Shown here: one piece after another, positions 12,244 to 24,900 of the stretch
Layout of the letters: the number at the start of each line of letters is the position of its first letter
How positions within the stretch are numbered: position 1 is the first letter of the stretch
The notes under the pieces: generated by a model
Database searches by the model: none
Told to the model about the DNA's origin: nothing
What the model saw: the letters and a program-made list of their open reading frames with translations, nothing else
NCBI GenBank assembly: GCA_000231825.2
Contig: JH720350.1
Span: 73,163 to 137,162 of the forward strand
Direction of reading: 5' to 3'
Origin: Tetrahymena elliotti 4EA
Taxonomy: Eukaryota > Ciliophora > Oligohymenophorea > Hymenostomatida > Tetrahymenidae
DNA length: 64,000 nt
Translations under genes and position numbers: made by a program

Positions 12244-15200
12244 TGTAATAAGATTTATCTTTATTGTAAAAATGTGTATTAGAACTGTATTTAAAGTTTT
12301 TTAATAAAATTAATTATGGATAAGTATATGGTTTTATAGATTTAGTGTGATCAAATATAATTGAAAAAATGAATCAATCTATAATAAATACTAATGGATA
12401 AAGATAATTTATTGTTATTAAATCGATTTGTCAATTATTATGTGTGAGGAATTTATCAGAAATAGCAATAACCTGAGTATTTTAATTAAATTTGTAAAAT
12501 GACTTATAAATCCCTCATAAGATTTTAATTATCAAAATAACAGTGAATTAATAGGATCAGATGATTCGTAAGAATTAAATTATTGAAATTAATTAATGTG
12601 AAATATTATACAAATAATTTATTCTTGATATTTGATAGTATATTAACTATTTATTCATGATACTTATATTTCATCTTACTAACATTAATAATAGCTCTGC
12701 ATTTTATTATTACGCAATTTTAATCTAACTTCAATAATATAAATTATTCCTAATTCATACATCAAAAAAGCAAAATTAAATCCTCTATTGTTAAATATTG
12801 CTTCAACTTTTAGTTTTAGCTGTCTTTCCTCCCAAATTTAGATCACATCAAATCAAGCCTTATTACAAGCATTCTTTTTCAAACTAAAACACATACAAAA
12901 AAGAACAAAAAATTTTAAATGTTAATTTTACTTTAATATTTCTATCTCGCACGCAAACGATTTCATGTATTAAGCACTTAACTTATTTAGAAATGATTTA
13001 TAACGAATTAAATTTAGGTTTAGATTAACTTTGATGCTAATAAAATAATATCTAATAAGCTATTACATAGTATCAAAATTAAGATGTAATTGATTAATTT
13101 CAGTCTTATAATTGTTATTTTTTATACTTAACTTAATTAAAAGCAAAGATCTAAAACTAATTCTTCTATTTCTGATATGATAAGTCACATTTTTTGGGAA
13201 ATTAGTGATTTTTACTTTTTATATTATTAAATATCTGCCAACAATAAGTGTAACTCGAAAGGTATTTAAAACTTTCTTATGGATTCGAAATGTGATTCTT
13301 TGAGAACTTAGTTCTCATTTCTTTTTTAAATTAAGGTAAAAGATTTATTGATGTTTCAATTTTTGTCATTTATTTTATCTTTCATAAAAAACTCTTTCAA
13401 CATAAATATTTGTAATCTATACATTTTTTTACACACCTATAAAAGCTATTTCAATTAAATTCTTCAAAGTTAAATTTTAAGGTTAAAAAGTGTTAGTTCC
13501 AAAAACTAAAGTTTGAAGTAAATAAATTATATGATTTACAGTGAAATAGCTTTTTAATAATTTTTTTGAGAAGAAATTGTTTTAAAACTTTTATAAATAT
13601 GTTTACATTTATTTAAAATTAAATAAGACATTAAAATATCTTCTTTTTCTTTTCTTACTTTTTCTGGAAATTATCTTGATGCTTTTTCACTTAAATAAAT
13701 TCATTTTTATTGCAAATTTTATTTTAAAAATAAGCATATAATTCTATTTATTAACACCACCTCCTCATTTATTTACTGAATCATTATGTTATTTGTTGTA
13801 AGTATTTAGATCAAAAATAAAAAAGCAATAAATGAAATCACGAAAAGCAATTATCTTTTAAAATAGTTAATTTAAAATAAAATAGATAATAATTGAATTA
13901 TTAGTATAAATCATTATATTTGATCTAAAAAGTAATCATTTATTTTTAAATTGCTAAAAAATAAATAGTTAATCTTCAAAAATATTTGCTCAAATCTTTT
14001 CCATTTTTTTGTTCAAAATTTTTTCTAAATGATCTACTTATTATTTCATAAAAATTTTTCTTATCTTAAAAACTAAAATCAAGTAATAGAATTAGTCATT
14101 TCTTTAACTTTATAATTTGATTACTTCTTTATAAATAAAATTAAATATTAATTATCAAAAAATAGAAGACAAAAGAATAGATTATTTTTATTTGCTTTAT
14201 TTCTTTAAGAATAAATCTAAGTTATTAGTTAAATTATTTGTAAAATTGAAACAAACAAATATCAATAAAGAAATGATATTTTGAAGAAAATCAATAAAAT
14301 ATTTAAATTATAAACCATAGATAAATCTTCTTTGATTTGTTGAGAGAAATTAAAAACAAAAAGAAAAAGAATTACTAAAATCAATAGAGCAAGCTTGCAA
14401 GTTTAGTTTAATTTTAAAAAAAATAACTTTTTATTCATAAAATTAAAATAATTTTTTGAAATAATAATTCACTATTAAATTTTAGAAAATAAATATAAAA
14501 TTTAAAGAATTCATGGAAATAATTTTATAAAATTAGATTCTTCTGTTATCAATTTTCCTCTACCTCTTTCACCATAATCCCTTAATTAAGCTAAGTTTTT
14601 CATTTTCTAAAATTCTCAATTTAAGTGAAAGTTTAACTTTCAATATTACTATATGATTTTAAAGATATTGATATTGGCAGTATTTTTAAAATTGGAAAGA
14701 TAGTATTTTCATAAATAAAATAATATTGAAAAAATTCTTTACATTGAATAATAATAGAAAAGGGAAGTAAAATTATTAAAATTTTAACCTGTTTAATTTC
14801 TTAAAAATGACTTTAAAAAAAAATAATAATTTTAATTGGTATCTATTTCTAATGAGTATTTTTCTTTTCTAAATATCAAACAAAGGTAATTCATTTTATG
14901 AAAATAAAATTTATTATTCAATATTTTATTAGGAGAATAGATTTCATAAAAAAATTTATTTTTCAACTAAATTATATTACAGTCTAATCCTTTTTTATAA
15001 AAAATTATTTCCAAATTTATATTTAGTTTATTAACCATAATTTAAATTTCATTTCACTATTAAATCAAAAATATTTACTTTTTTTTTTGTCATATAATTT
15101 TTTAATTCAAATTTACTATATAAATTTTTAATTGAATCAATGATAAGCAAATATTTCTTCCAATAAAATAATATTAACTTAATAATATTGTTGTTTATTA

Positions 15201-16405
15201 TGTTTAATCAGGTAAATTATTTTCAAAACTTATTTTTAATTTTAAAACTAATCTTTTTAAAATATGATAGAAACATGTTTTATGATTAAATAATTCAATA
15301 AAAGAATTAAAGCAGATATGAATTGATCAACTTGTTTTAAAAACTTTTCATGATTTCATCAATAGATAATAAATACCAAAAATATTTTAATAGGAAATTA
15401 CTTTTTATTTAGTTATTAAATATTATCAAAAAAATAATTAATACAAAATTCAAAGAAATGTTTTCTTTTTTATCTGAAAAAGAAAAATATTTACAACAAA
15501 CTTGAAATCTAAAGCCTATTAAAAGAATTGATTCATTTTGTTAAAAAATTAATTTGTGTAAAAAATATTTTAATCATACAAGAAATGAGTGTTGATGGTG
15601 AAATATTTAAAGATAAAGTAGCGTCAAAATAAAATTCTATTGCATTTTGTTATTGGTAAACACATTTGTTGTAATTTTAATTTGTTGCTCTTATTTTAGA
15701 AAAGTTTGTTTAATAAACCAAATTTTTTTTGAATTAAATATGGAAAATGAAAAACTACCATACTTTTTTTAAAAGAAAAATATTTAAAATGAATTAATTT
15801 AACATTTTATCAAAATTAAAAAAATATTTACATGAATGTAATTGAATTAGGAATAGTTTAGTTTAAGCTAAAGAGGAAAAAGAATATATTCAGATTTGTT
15901 AGTTTAGGTGTAAATGAATTAAATCTTTTCTTTGTAATGTTTTATATTTAGAGTTTTTCTAGCTTTTATGATATTTTCTTTAATAATTAAAGTATTAATG
16001 CATTTAGATTGAATTAAATGGATGAAAGTGATGAATATAAATCATTTCAATAAAGGAAATTGTTAATGTCAAAAATAAAAAAGTAAAAATATAAATAATC
16101 TATACTTTTTTTATCTTTCATTTTTTTATAAAAGAATTTATTCTTGAATTATTAAAACTAAGGTGACTTGCGAAAATTAAACAAACATTAGAAAACATGA
16201 GTTTTTTATTGATAAAAGAATAATTTAATGAATGTTTTATTAGGTATTCTATTTATTTTAGATATCCAATCAAAGTATTCATCCTATGCTTTTTCTAATT
16301 AAATCAATGTCTTAATCCTACATTCAAAAACCAAAGAAACAAGGAAAAAAATAATTGTTTTGTAATTAAATAAATTAAAATCAGACAATATATTGAAAAA
16401 CACAA
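12244..16405. other. 4.2-kb AT-rich intergenic region
   Basis: No gene was recognised on either strand. Several TGA-free stretches exist (for example 12868-12657 minus, 15585-15845 plus), but they lack motifs, signal peptides or matching splice phases. They are expected by chance with a single stop codon. No structured repeat or RNA gene was seen. Confidence 0.5.
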
Positions 16406-17866
16406 ATGAATAAATTTGTTATCTTAGCTTTAGTTATGGCTGCAGTATACGGTGCAGCTGTAACCAACGAAGCTGCATACTAGTGCATAAGTGAAGTTAC
16501 TGTCCCTGATTAGTTAAGCTTCACATTTGTCTATGCAGTTTAGTGCAATCAATTCCATAATGGATTAGTTAATGATTCAACTTCTTAAGATCCTGTTAAT
16601 GTTAGCAACTGGAATAGATGCAAAACTTCTCTTAAAGCAGTTAAGGGTGTTAAGGCTTCTGAATTAAATGGATTTATTAAAGCTATCAGTAATTGTACTA
16701 CTAAGGGAGCTGCTTAAGAATCTGCTGCAGCTGCTGTTTCAAACCAAGTTGCTGAATCCTGTATTGAAGGTTTAGCCATTCCTGATGAGCTTTAGTTTGC
16801 TTTTAACTATGGTGTTGACTGCAATAAGTTCCACAATGGTTTGGTAAATGCTGCTACTGCTGATAAGCCCGTTACCGTTTAAAACTGGACAACCTGTAAA
16901 AAGAGTTTATCATCTCACTTCAAGGATTCCGATGCTAAATCTTTCTACTCTGAAATTGACTAATGTGTCTCTTCTGGAAAAGCTTCTTTGAACAAAGTAT
17001 AGGCTAACACTGTCACCAACAAGGTTGCTGAAGATTGTATTGAATCTCTCACTGTTCCTAGTTCTATCAGTTTTTCTTTCGTTTATGGTGTTGATTGCAA
17101 CAGATTCCACAATGGTTTAGTTAATTAATCTACTTTAAATAAGCCTGTTAATGTTTCCAATTGGGATTCTTGTAAAAAGTCTTTAGCTGATTCAGCTTCT
17201 GAAAAAGATGTTGCTAATTTTGAAGCTGCTATTGGCTAATGTATTACCGCTGGAAAAGCTTCTTTGAACAAATTATAAGCTAGCTCTGCTATCTCAAACA
17301 AGGTGGCTGGAGATTGTATTGAATCTGTGACTATTCCTAGCGAAGTTACTTTTGCTTTCAATTATGGTGTTGACTGCAACAGATTCCACAATGGCTTAGT
17401 TAACGAATCCACTTTAGACAAACCTGTCAATAAATCTGACTGGAAGGTATGCAGAGATATCTTAGCTGAGCACTTCACTGATAAGGAAGCTAATAATTTC
17501 TTCACTGCTATTGACTAGTGTGTAACTGCTGGAAAAACTACTTAAGTAGAATCTAGTGTTGCCGCTATTTCCAACAAGGTTGCTGAAGAATGTATTGAAT
17601 CTGTTACTATTCCCAGTGAAGTAACTTTCGCTTTCAATTATGCTGTTGATTGCAACAAATTCCACAATGGCTTAGTTAACGAATCCACTTCTGACAAACC
17701 CGTCAGCTAATCTGAATGGAAGGTATGCAGAGATCTCTTGGCTGAACACTTTGAAGATAAGGAAGCCTTACAATTCTTCGAAGATATTGATTCTTGCGTT
17801 GAAAATGGTAAAAAGGTTGAAAGACAATCTGTTTTGAGAAATTTCTTAAGCTTCATTGGTTTCTGA
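16406..17866 (+). CDS. Secreted protein of five tandem four-Cys modules
   Basis: A single exon of 486 residues runs from an ATG with signal peptide MNKFVILALVMAAVYGAA to TGA 17864-17866. The mature protein is five modules of 92-93 residues. Each has the order C-I-[ES]-x-[VLA]-[TA]-[IV]-P, then F-x-[FY]-x-x-[VA]-x-C-N-x-F-H-N-G-L-V-N, then W-x-x-C and a final C before a Gly-Lys/Ala linker, so four Cys per module, probably two disulfides. Module starts (first Cys codon) fall at 16484, 16760, 17036, 17315 and 17591. Module 1 is the most divergent; modules 4 and 5 are close to identical over long stretches. I do not recognise the family. Codon use is GC-richer than the neighbouring DNA, suggesting high expression. 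Probably a secreted or granule protein (inference). Confidence 0.9.
16484..17840 (+). repeat. Five-copy in-frame tandem repeat (276/276/279/276 bp)
   Basis: The codon of the first conserved Cys recurs at 16484, 16760, 17036, 17315 and 17591. The DNA motif ttccacaatgg recurs in every unit except the first, which has ttccataatgg. Conservation at DNA level is strongest between the last two units, pointing to recent unit duplication or gene conversion. The repeat is wholly coding. Confidence 0.9.
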
Positions 17867-18141
17867 AAAAAATTATAAAATTATTAAATTTGTGTTTTAG
17901 TGCACTTACATGAAAATTTTTAAACTGTAATAAATCTTATTTTTTTAATGTTTTTAAATAAAAAACAAAAATGATTTTCTTATTTTACATGTTTAATCAG
18001 ATAAAATAAAAAACATGATTTGTTGTTTGACATATTGACTTAGATAAAGTAATACTTTTTTTGAGATATTAAAAAAATTTAAGAAAGATTTTGAGAAGAA
18101 ATATAAATAAATATGAAAGCAAATAATAAAATTTATTAAAA

Positions 18142-20996
18142 TCAACGAGAGTGATATTTATACAGAGAGTATTGCTTATAAACATAAGGCTCTCCTTTTT
18201 TAATTAAATCTAAAAATATCATTTAGAAGCTGCCTGGTTCAATCATTACATATACTGAGTTATTGCTGTAGTCTATTTCAAATCTCCTGAAAGCAATTTC
18301 ATCTTGAGTGTTTTCTATCCTCAAATTTTCTAAAGTGAAATTGATCTTTTCTTCATATTTATATTCTCCTAAGTTTTAGATTAGAATTACTACTCCTTCA
18401 GGATGTTAATAGTTATAAACGTAAACACCAATTTCTGACTCTTTCCACATTCTTTTAGATGGAACTGAGTTAGCTTTCATAAATTATATTAAATCCTTAG
18501 CTTAATATTAATTTCTATTTTCATCAAGAGTGTCATGCCTTTAAACTAATTAGTGTACCTTAGAATTTCTCATATTACTATTAAACTTCAAATTTTTAGA
18601 TTATCTTAAACCTTGACTATTAAACATACTCTAACCATTATAAACAGAAGATGAATTTTAAAGATCAGAAGCTTTAATCTCACTTTAATTAACAGGATCT
18701 AAGCCTGCTTTAATTTTACAATTAAAAGTAAAATTCTCACCAAATGGATTGTATTTGTATATAACCACCTATTCATTTCCAGGTGAAATTATAACTTCAT
18801 ACTAATTATTATTATCAAAAGGCTTCTAAATAATTAAATTTTCTAACTCAACCATCTCTACCTAAAAATTTAAAAATAATTTATTAATTTTAATTTATAA
18901 TTAATTTAAATTCATACTCTTTCTCTGAGTTTCTTTGTTCCTCTATTCTAATAGACGAAATAAACCATTCCTGCTATAATGTCATTAAAAATCTTAATAT
19001 TTGGCTCACCATTATTTGAGTAATCACGTATCTTTTAAGTTGGCATAGGGTTTGTTAATGCAAAATTCTAAATAATCTATTTTTAGATATCTAATAGGCT
19101 TGTAGTATCTATTTCTTAAATTACTGTAGGAACAGATTCACCATAGAAATTTATAGTGAATGCTCTATCGCCTGCTTAAACCCAATAAACTTCTACAGTC
19201 ATAATATAATCACCTATGATATTTTAAAAAGCAATATTAAATTTTTTCTTAAATATTAATTAATGCATAATTAGAATGCTCAAATTTGTATTTTTACCTG
19301 GCTAGAAAATATCTTCCACAAATATTTCTCTCTATGATTGGTAATTAGCACCAACATACTCATAAGTTTTAGAATATTAGTAATTATTTATTTTTGCAAT
19401 CATTATTCTTGTGCATGGATATTCATAATTAGGAGATGTTTTTGTAGCAATTCTCTCATCCTGTTAATGCAGAGTAACATACATATGAGTTTGATTTTCT
19501 ACAGTAAATTTGATTAAACTTTAGTTTTTACCTACATGATCAATATTAATCCACTATATAAATAAAAATAAAATTAATCAAATAAATTACAATCTAAAAA
19601 TAATAATATTTTTATTAATTTACCTTGTAAACATAATTTTCATGAGTTCTTAAATTTCCAAGATATTAAAATTAGTTTCTGAATTCAGACAAACTCATCC
19701 AAAAAGTACCATCTTCGCTAGGGATAGGTTTAACATCATAAGTATCTCTTAATACACTAGTCCATTTAGATGATTAATTACTCCATTAACCTTAATATAC
19801 TAATTAGTTAATGGGAGATTTAAGTTTAACAACGACTTCTTATCCTAAATTTTCTATTGCTAAAACACTAAATGAATATCCACTATTTTCTAGCACACTT
19901 GGGCTACGGATCTATGAATAAAGTTTTTATTAATTTTTTATTAAGACTACTTTAAAAATTTACATTTAAATCATTTTCAGCAAAAACTAAAAAACCTCTC
20001 TTGATCCAAGAGTCAACATATTAAAACCATTCTTCTTCAGTACCATCACTAATTATTTCTGTAGGAGCTCCTATTAAATCAGTTAAAGCATTATGAGTCA
20101 AACCTTCAGTCAAACCCATATAATTTCCATACATTTTAGCTAAAGCCTTTTCTAAAACCATAAGCCAAATACCATTGTTTGTTTGTGCCATGCAATACTA
20201 ATTATTTTTGGTGGGAAAATTATCATCTAAAACCATAAGATCCCATTATCCAGCTAAAAAATTTATAAAAATATATTTTAAAATTACAATAAGTTAGGAG
20301 GATTTATTTATTAATATGCCTTGAACAAAATTAAAATATAAATAATATTTTAAATTCATCCATTAATTTTTTCTTTAAATTATATTCTAAATTAAAAAGC
20401 TTCTTTAAATACCTTGATTAACCCATATTCCGAATATTCCTGCATTATTTATTTGAGTGATTTCAAAATTTCTAACTATCATATCCATTTTACTCAAAAG
20501 AATGTTTAAGGCACTTAAAATATATCTTTTTAGATAAAGGTTAAGGTTGTTACCAAGTTTCTTGCTTTAAAATAAATAATTACTTATCTTCTATTATTGT
20601 ACTGCTTTAAATGAAGTCAATAGGCCTTCCTTGAATTAAAAATCTTAAAGAATCTTTATTAACAAGCTAAGTTAGTCTCTTCCATTCTATTTTATGATTA
20701 AGTTTTTAATCTGAAATAGAGGATTCAGACGGAGAAAAAGTTGTATCTGTAAATGGGAAATTTTGCTCAATTCTAAGTTATAAAACATGTAATTTTTTTT
20801 TAAGATCTTCTGTTTGTTGGATAGGTGGTTCAATCAAAGTTGAAATCTTCTTAAAAATTCCCATACTGCTTAAATATTCAAGAATATCTCTTTCTGATTC
20901 TTGTTGCTAATAATTGTATTAGTTTCTATCTGCATAGGGATCTTGTTACTAACCTAATTCTGAATTGTAATTGTACTAATAGCTCTGGTAATCCAT
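18142..20996 (-). CDS. Calpain-like protein lacking all three catalytic residues
   Basis: Seven exons (20996-20584, 20525-20413, 20253-19964, 19911-19624, 19553-19298, 19213-18918, 18861-18142) give 791 residues; introns are 52-159 nt and all phases agree. The calpain protease core is recognisable: a W-x-RP-type segment (QGRPIDF), then IIEDKYILSALNIL where calpains have LGDCWFLAAL, AGIFGIWV, and WLMVLEKALAKMYGNYMGL (calpain EKAYAK-x-x-GSY). A domain III-like region (about residues 370-560) and a second beta-rich C-terminal half follow. The active-site triad is gone: Cys is Lys138, His is Tyr284 (GYSFSV for GHAYSV) and Asn is Ser304 (KSPIN for RNPWG). It is probably a non-proteolytic scaffold or regulator. 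The frame stays open upstream to ATG 21209, and 21080-20997 looks coding, so the true N-terminus may be longer. Confidence 0.8.
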
Positions 20997-21951
20997 TTTT
21001 ATTTCTATAATGCTTGTATTCTTTCTATCCTTTTTCGCTTTGGAGCTATATACTAGTTTTATATCTTAATGAGGTATTCTTTGCAAAAAAATTTAATTTA
21101 TTAATAATGCTTTTTCAATAATAAAATAAAAAATTTTAGTATTTAATTGATAACTCCTTTAAAAAATGCAAGAAATATAAAATAAATAAAAATAAATTGT
21201 ATACATCATGTTCACGTTAATATGAACTAAAAATACTGATTTAATAATTTTTAATCAAAAATATCTTATTTAATAGATTAATAGTATTCAAGTACTTGAT
21301 TTAATTTTATTTTGCTAATTGAAAAATTTTAAAAATAAAAAAAGAAAAAAAAAATGAAATAGAAAGAGTCCAGCAAATTAAATTATTGATTGATTAATGC
21401 TATTAAATTTGTAGTTAATAGTCTATAAATTAATTGTATTCAGAAATTGTTAAAGTAAGAAACAAACTAATTAGTAATTTATTAGGATAATTAAAGTTAA
21501 TAATTAATCCTATTCATTTTTTTTATCTCCTTCTAATTAAATGTTTTATTTTAATTTGTAATGTTTGAGCTATCTATCTAATTATATATTTTTAACAAAA
21601 TGTCTGAAATTCTATCCATTTAAATCCTTTTTTGCTCTTTCTAAATTATGATTGAAGATATTACACTAAATTTAGCTACATTATTTTTAACACTGCAAAA
21701 TGAGTTAAATTTGATTTCTGAAAGACAATCAAGTAAAATTCTTGATTTAAATTTTTTAATCATAACACAAATTAATTTCAAGGTATATTAAATCTATTTT
21801 ATATTGAAATTATTATTTTACTTATTTTGAGTAATAATTTGTAAAATTGATCACATCTTATTAAATTTTTTTTTTAATTTCAGAATAAAAAATTTACAAA
21901 TTTTTAATGGAAAAATGAAGTCATACATAAAGTAAATAAAAAATAATTTTT
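20997..21951. other. Intergenic, possibly with an extra 5' exon of the calpain-like gene
   Basis: From 21080 down to 20997 the minus strand continues the calpain-like frame (RIPHQDIKLVYSSKAKK...) with a GC level typical of exons. It could be upstream coding sequence, either contiguous from ATG 21209 or behind an intron. The remainder is AT-rich without visible features. Confidence 0.4.
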
Positions 21952-24900
21952 TCAGCTATAATTAAAATAAGAATGAGCAAGTAACTTAGCTTAATTAGGA
22001 TTAAGAGGATTAACACTTGTTCCTATCTGGTTCTTATCTTCATCATCATCAGCTAAAATGTTTTCTTTTTATTTTTAATTATTCTAGCTATCATCCTAAC
22101 CTTATATTTATGATTAATTGTCTTAATCAACTTTACCTGAGTCTTTCTATTTTTGATTTTATTGAAGTAAATCATATATCAAGTGTCTTTCAGTTTCATA
22201 GTCTCTTTTAGTAGAGTCTATATCTTGGTTTACAATAATATTATTTTTTTATCTTAATTAATCTTAATCCTCATCATATTATGTGTTATATTTATTTGTC
22301 AATTTTATATCATTAAAACCAGTTTCTTATTCTTATTTATAGCTATCTGCAATCTACATTGGTTCTAATTTATCTAAAACTAAAGATGAAGATTTATCAC
22401 TACTTTTTTACTAATAAATTGGTTCTGGAATAGCTATAATCTAACTTTTTTGAATAGCTTCACTAAAATCATTCAAATTACCATTTTTCTTTTTGAAAAT
22501 AGAAAAATTTGTTTAATCTTACTTTTAAATCACAGAATGATTGCTTTCAAAAGCCTACAGTTTATGAGTAGGAGATCCGAATAAATTGCCAATTTTATTA
22601 TTGTTTTTATTTGAGTAAAAGCTCATTTACATAGATTAGTCATCTGCAATAATCGTGTCCCCTTGAATATCATCTATTTCATCTTCACCTTCAAAATACT
22701 CATCTACAACTTTAAAATGATATTATTTTATGACATATAAATCTATATCAACTATTCTGATTAAGAGTTCTTCCACATCTTAAGACTGAGGTACACCTTA
22801 AAGAGTAATAACTCCATTTTTATGATCGAAAGTAATCCAATTAGGTAAAGTCATATTTTTTGACATACCATATTCCATATATTCCATATTTAAGAATTTT
22901 CGAAGACACATACACCAAGCATTTTTCACTTATTTAAAAGCTTCTACTGAGTGAATTTCATATGAAAATAAGTGAATAGATTCTCCAACACAAGGTGAAA
23001 ATATAGACGGAGTATATTCAACTAATCCCAAAGCATCTGCAAATAAAACTTCTCTAATTAAATTGTAATTAATGTCTAACTTACCTAAATACTCAAATGG
23101 TTATCCAATCTGATTATTCAATTATAAATCAATCAGTATAAGGTTGATCTGTTACTCATTTAGATAACACTCAGCAAAAGGGACTGGAAAACCATATATA
23201 TCTTTATTATCAGTAGCACATACATTTACTAAGCCTCTGTACCAGTCATTTTTAGAATAACTTAATTAATTTTAAGCATAATATTTTAAATAATTATAAA
23301 CCTCTTAAGATCTTATATCAAATTTTAAGAAATGACGTGAAGCAATTGCCTTTATTCCTTTGTAAACTCTAGATTCTGAGTTTTTAAAATCATTTATAAA
23401 GCTTTTTGCATTATATTTTTTACCTTTTAAAGTAAAAGAAATATCTTTGTGAACCATGTCTCTTAAAATTCGAGATAAACTAACACTTCCATCTTTTTTG
23501 AGATATTCTCTTTCAAGTGGTGTTTATCTGGAATTCTTTGGAGTCATTTAAATTATTTGTATTGAGTTTTTTAATTTTTAATTATCAATATTACTGTTTT
23601 CTGTCATCACTTTAAGGCGTCTTAATTGACCAAAGTTGCTTAGTTTATCTGATTCAACAGCTAATCTATCTTTACTTTAATATTCTAAAGTAGAAGCTTA
23701 ACCTTATTTTAAGTTAAATTTAAGAAAACTTTAGTTATATGATGATTATTGCATATTGGAAGGGGTTTTTTCCTAGTTTTAACTTCCGAAACACTCTAAT
23801 TTATTTTTTACACACTCCATTTCTTCAGCAAATTTTTCTCTGTCAATTGCAAATCTTTCAATAAATCCTTAAAAGAAAAGCTTACTTTTTACTAAATCAT
23901 CTCCAAGGACAGTTATTTTTTTTTTATAAATTTTACCTCTCATTGCAGTTTCGGAAGCAAACATTACTTTATTTCTGTTCATAGAATTTAATATGAGGCT
24001 TTTATATTTGTAAACTCCTAAGACAGCAAATAAAGGACCAAATATTTTAATAAGTAAATTAAATACATAGATAAAGGGTAAACCTGAAGCTACAAAGTAA
24101 AAAGTATTATTGTCACTAGTATAGCCATCTGAAGCAATGATTTTAATATAATAAATATTGTTAAATGCTGAAACAGGAGGAGTTCCATAAACACTAATAG
24201 ATCCAGAAGTAGTCTAGTACTATACCCAGTCATCTGGAGATAATAATGTATAATCTTGTCCTTTTAAAATTTAAACTTGATAAGTGATGGTATTCAATTC
24301 GGAATTTATAAAAGACTTAGGAGAAAAATCAATAGTAAATTAACTTTAAATGTCTACTTTGGCACCAGCGTATTATTTGTTAAATTATTCTTGCAAGGTT
24401 AAATTTTCATTTTTTTTTAGTAGCTACTTTTCCTTAATGAAGAGACATTCTTTCATTTTTTTTACTTATGTAACATCATAGTTGACACCATCAACAAGGG
24501 TGATTGTCACTTCAATACTTTCAAATTACGTTGCATTTGCAAAAATGACACCTTAAGATAGAACTCTATTCAGATTAACTAATGAGCCTTCAAACTTTAA
24601 TTAATTCTATGAATCAGTTGTAGAAGCTATCACACCTGAAAAATTCTGCATGACAAACTTTCCATCAGAATCTTTAACTTAGAGATAAAGTTGAAGACTT
24701 TAAGAAAGAGTTGAAATAGGAGATAATTTACTTCTTACATCTAAAGATAGAGATGATTAGATATTAAATAGCACAGGATTAATGAATATTCCTTTTTAAA
24801 GCGCTTATTAAGTCAAATCAAATAGTCTTTAAGTGCTCTAAATACCTTCAATTTAGAATTATATTGGCTAAAAAGGATCAAATTAATCAGTTATTAATCC

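Noticed and set aside
12657..12868. About 70-codon minus-strand open stretch (IWEERQLKLK...)
   Set aside because: No start codon, no in-phase acceptor upstream and no recognised similarity.
15585..15845. 86-residue plus-strand ORF (MSVDGEIFKD...)
   Set aside because: AT-rich, low-complexity second half, no motif or flanking exon; TGA-only stops make such ORFs likely by chance.
16910..17665. Minus-strand ORFs over the five-module gene
   Set aside because: Antisense shadows of the repeats; they recur with the module period and have no signal peptide or independent motif.
20565..20583. A 19-nt mini-intron in the calpain-like gene
   Set aside because: It restores the frame, but a 58-nt intron (20526-20583) does so too, matches the size of its neighbours and gives a better alignment to the calpain Cys region.
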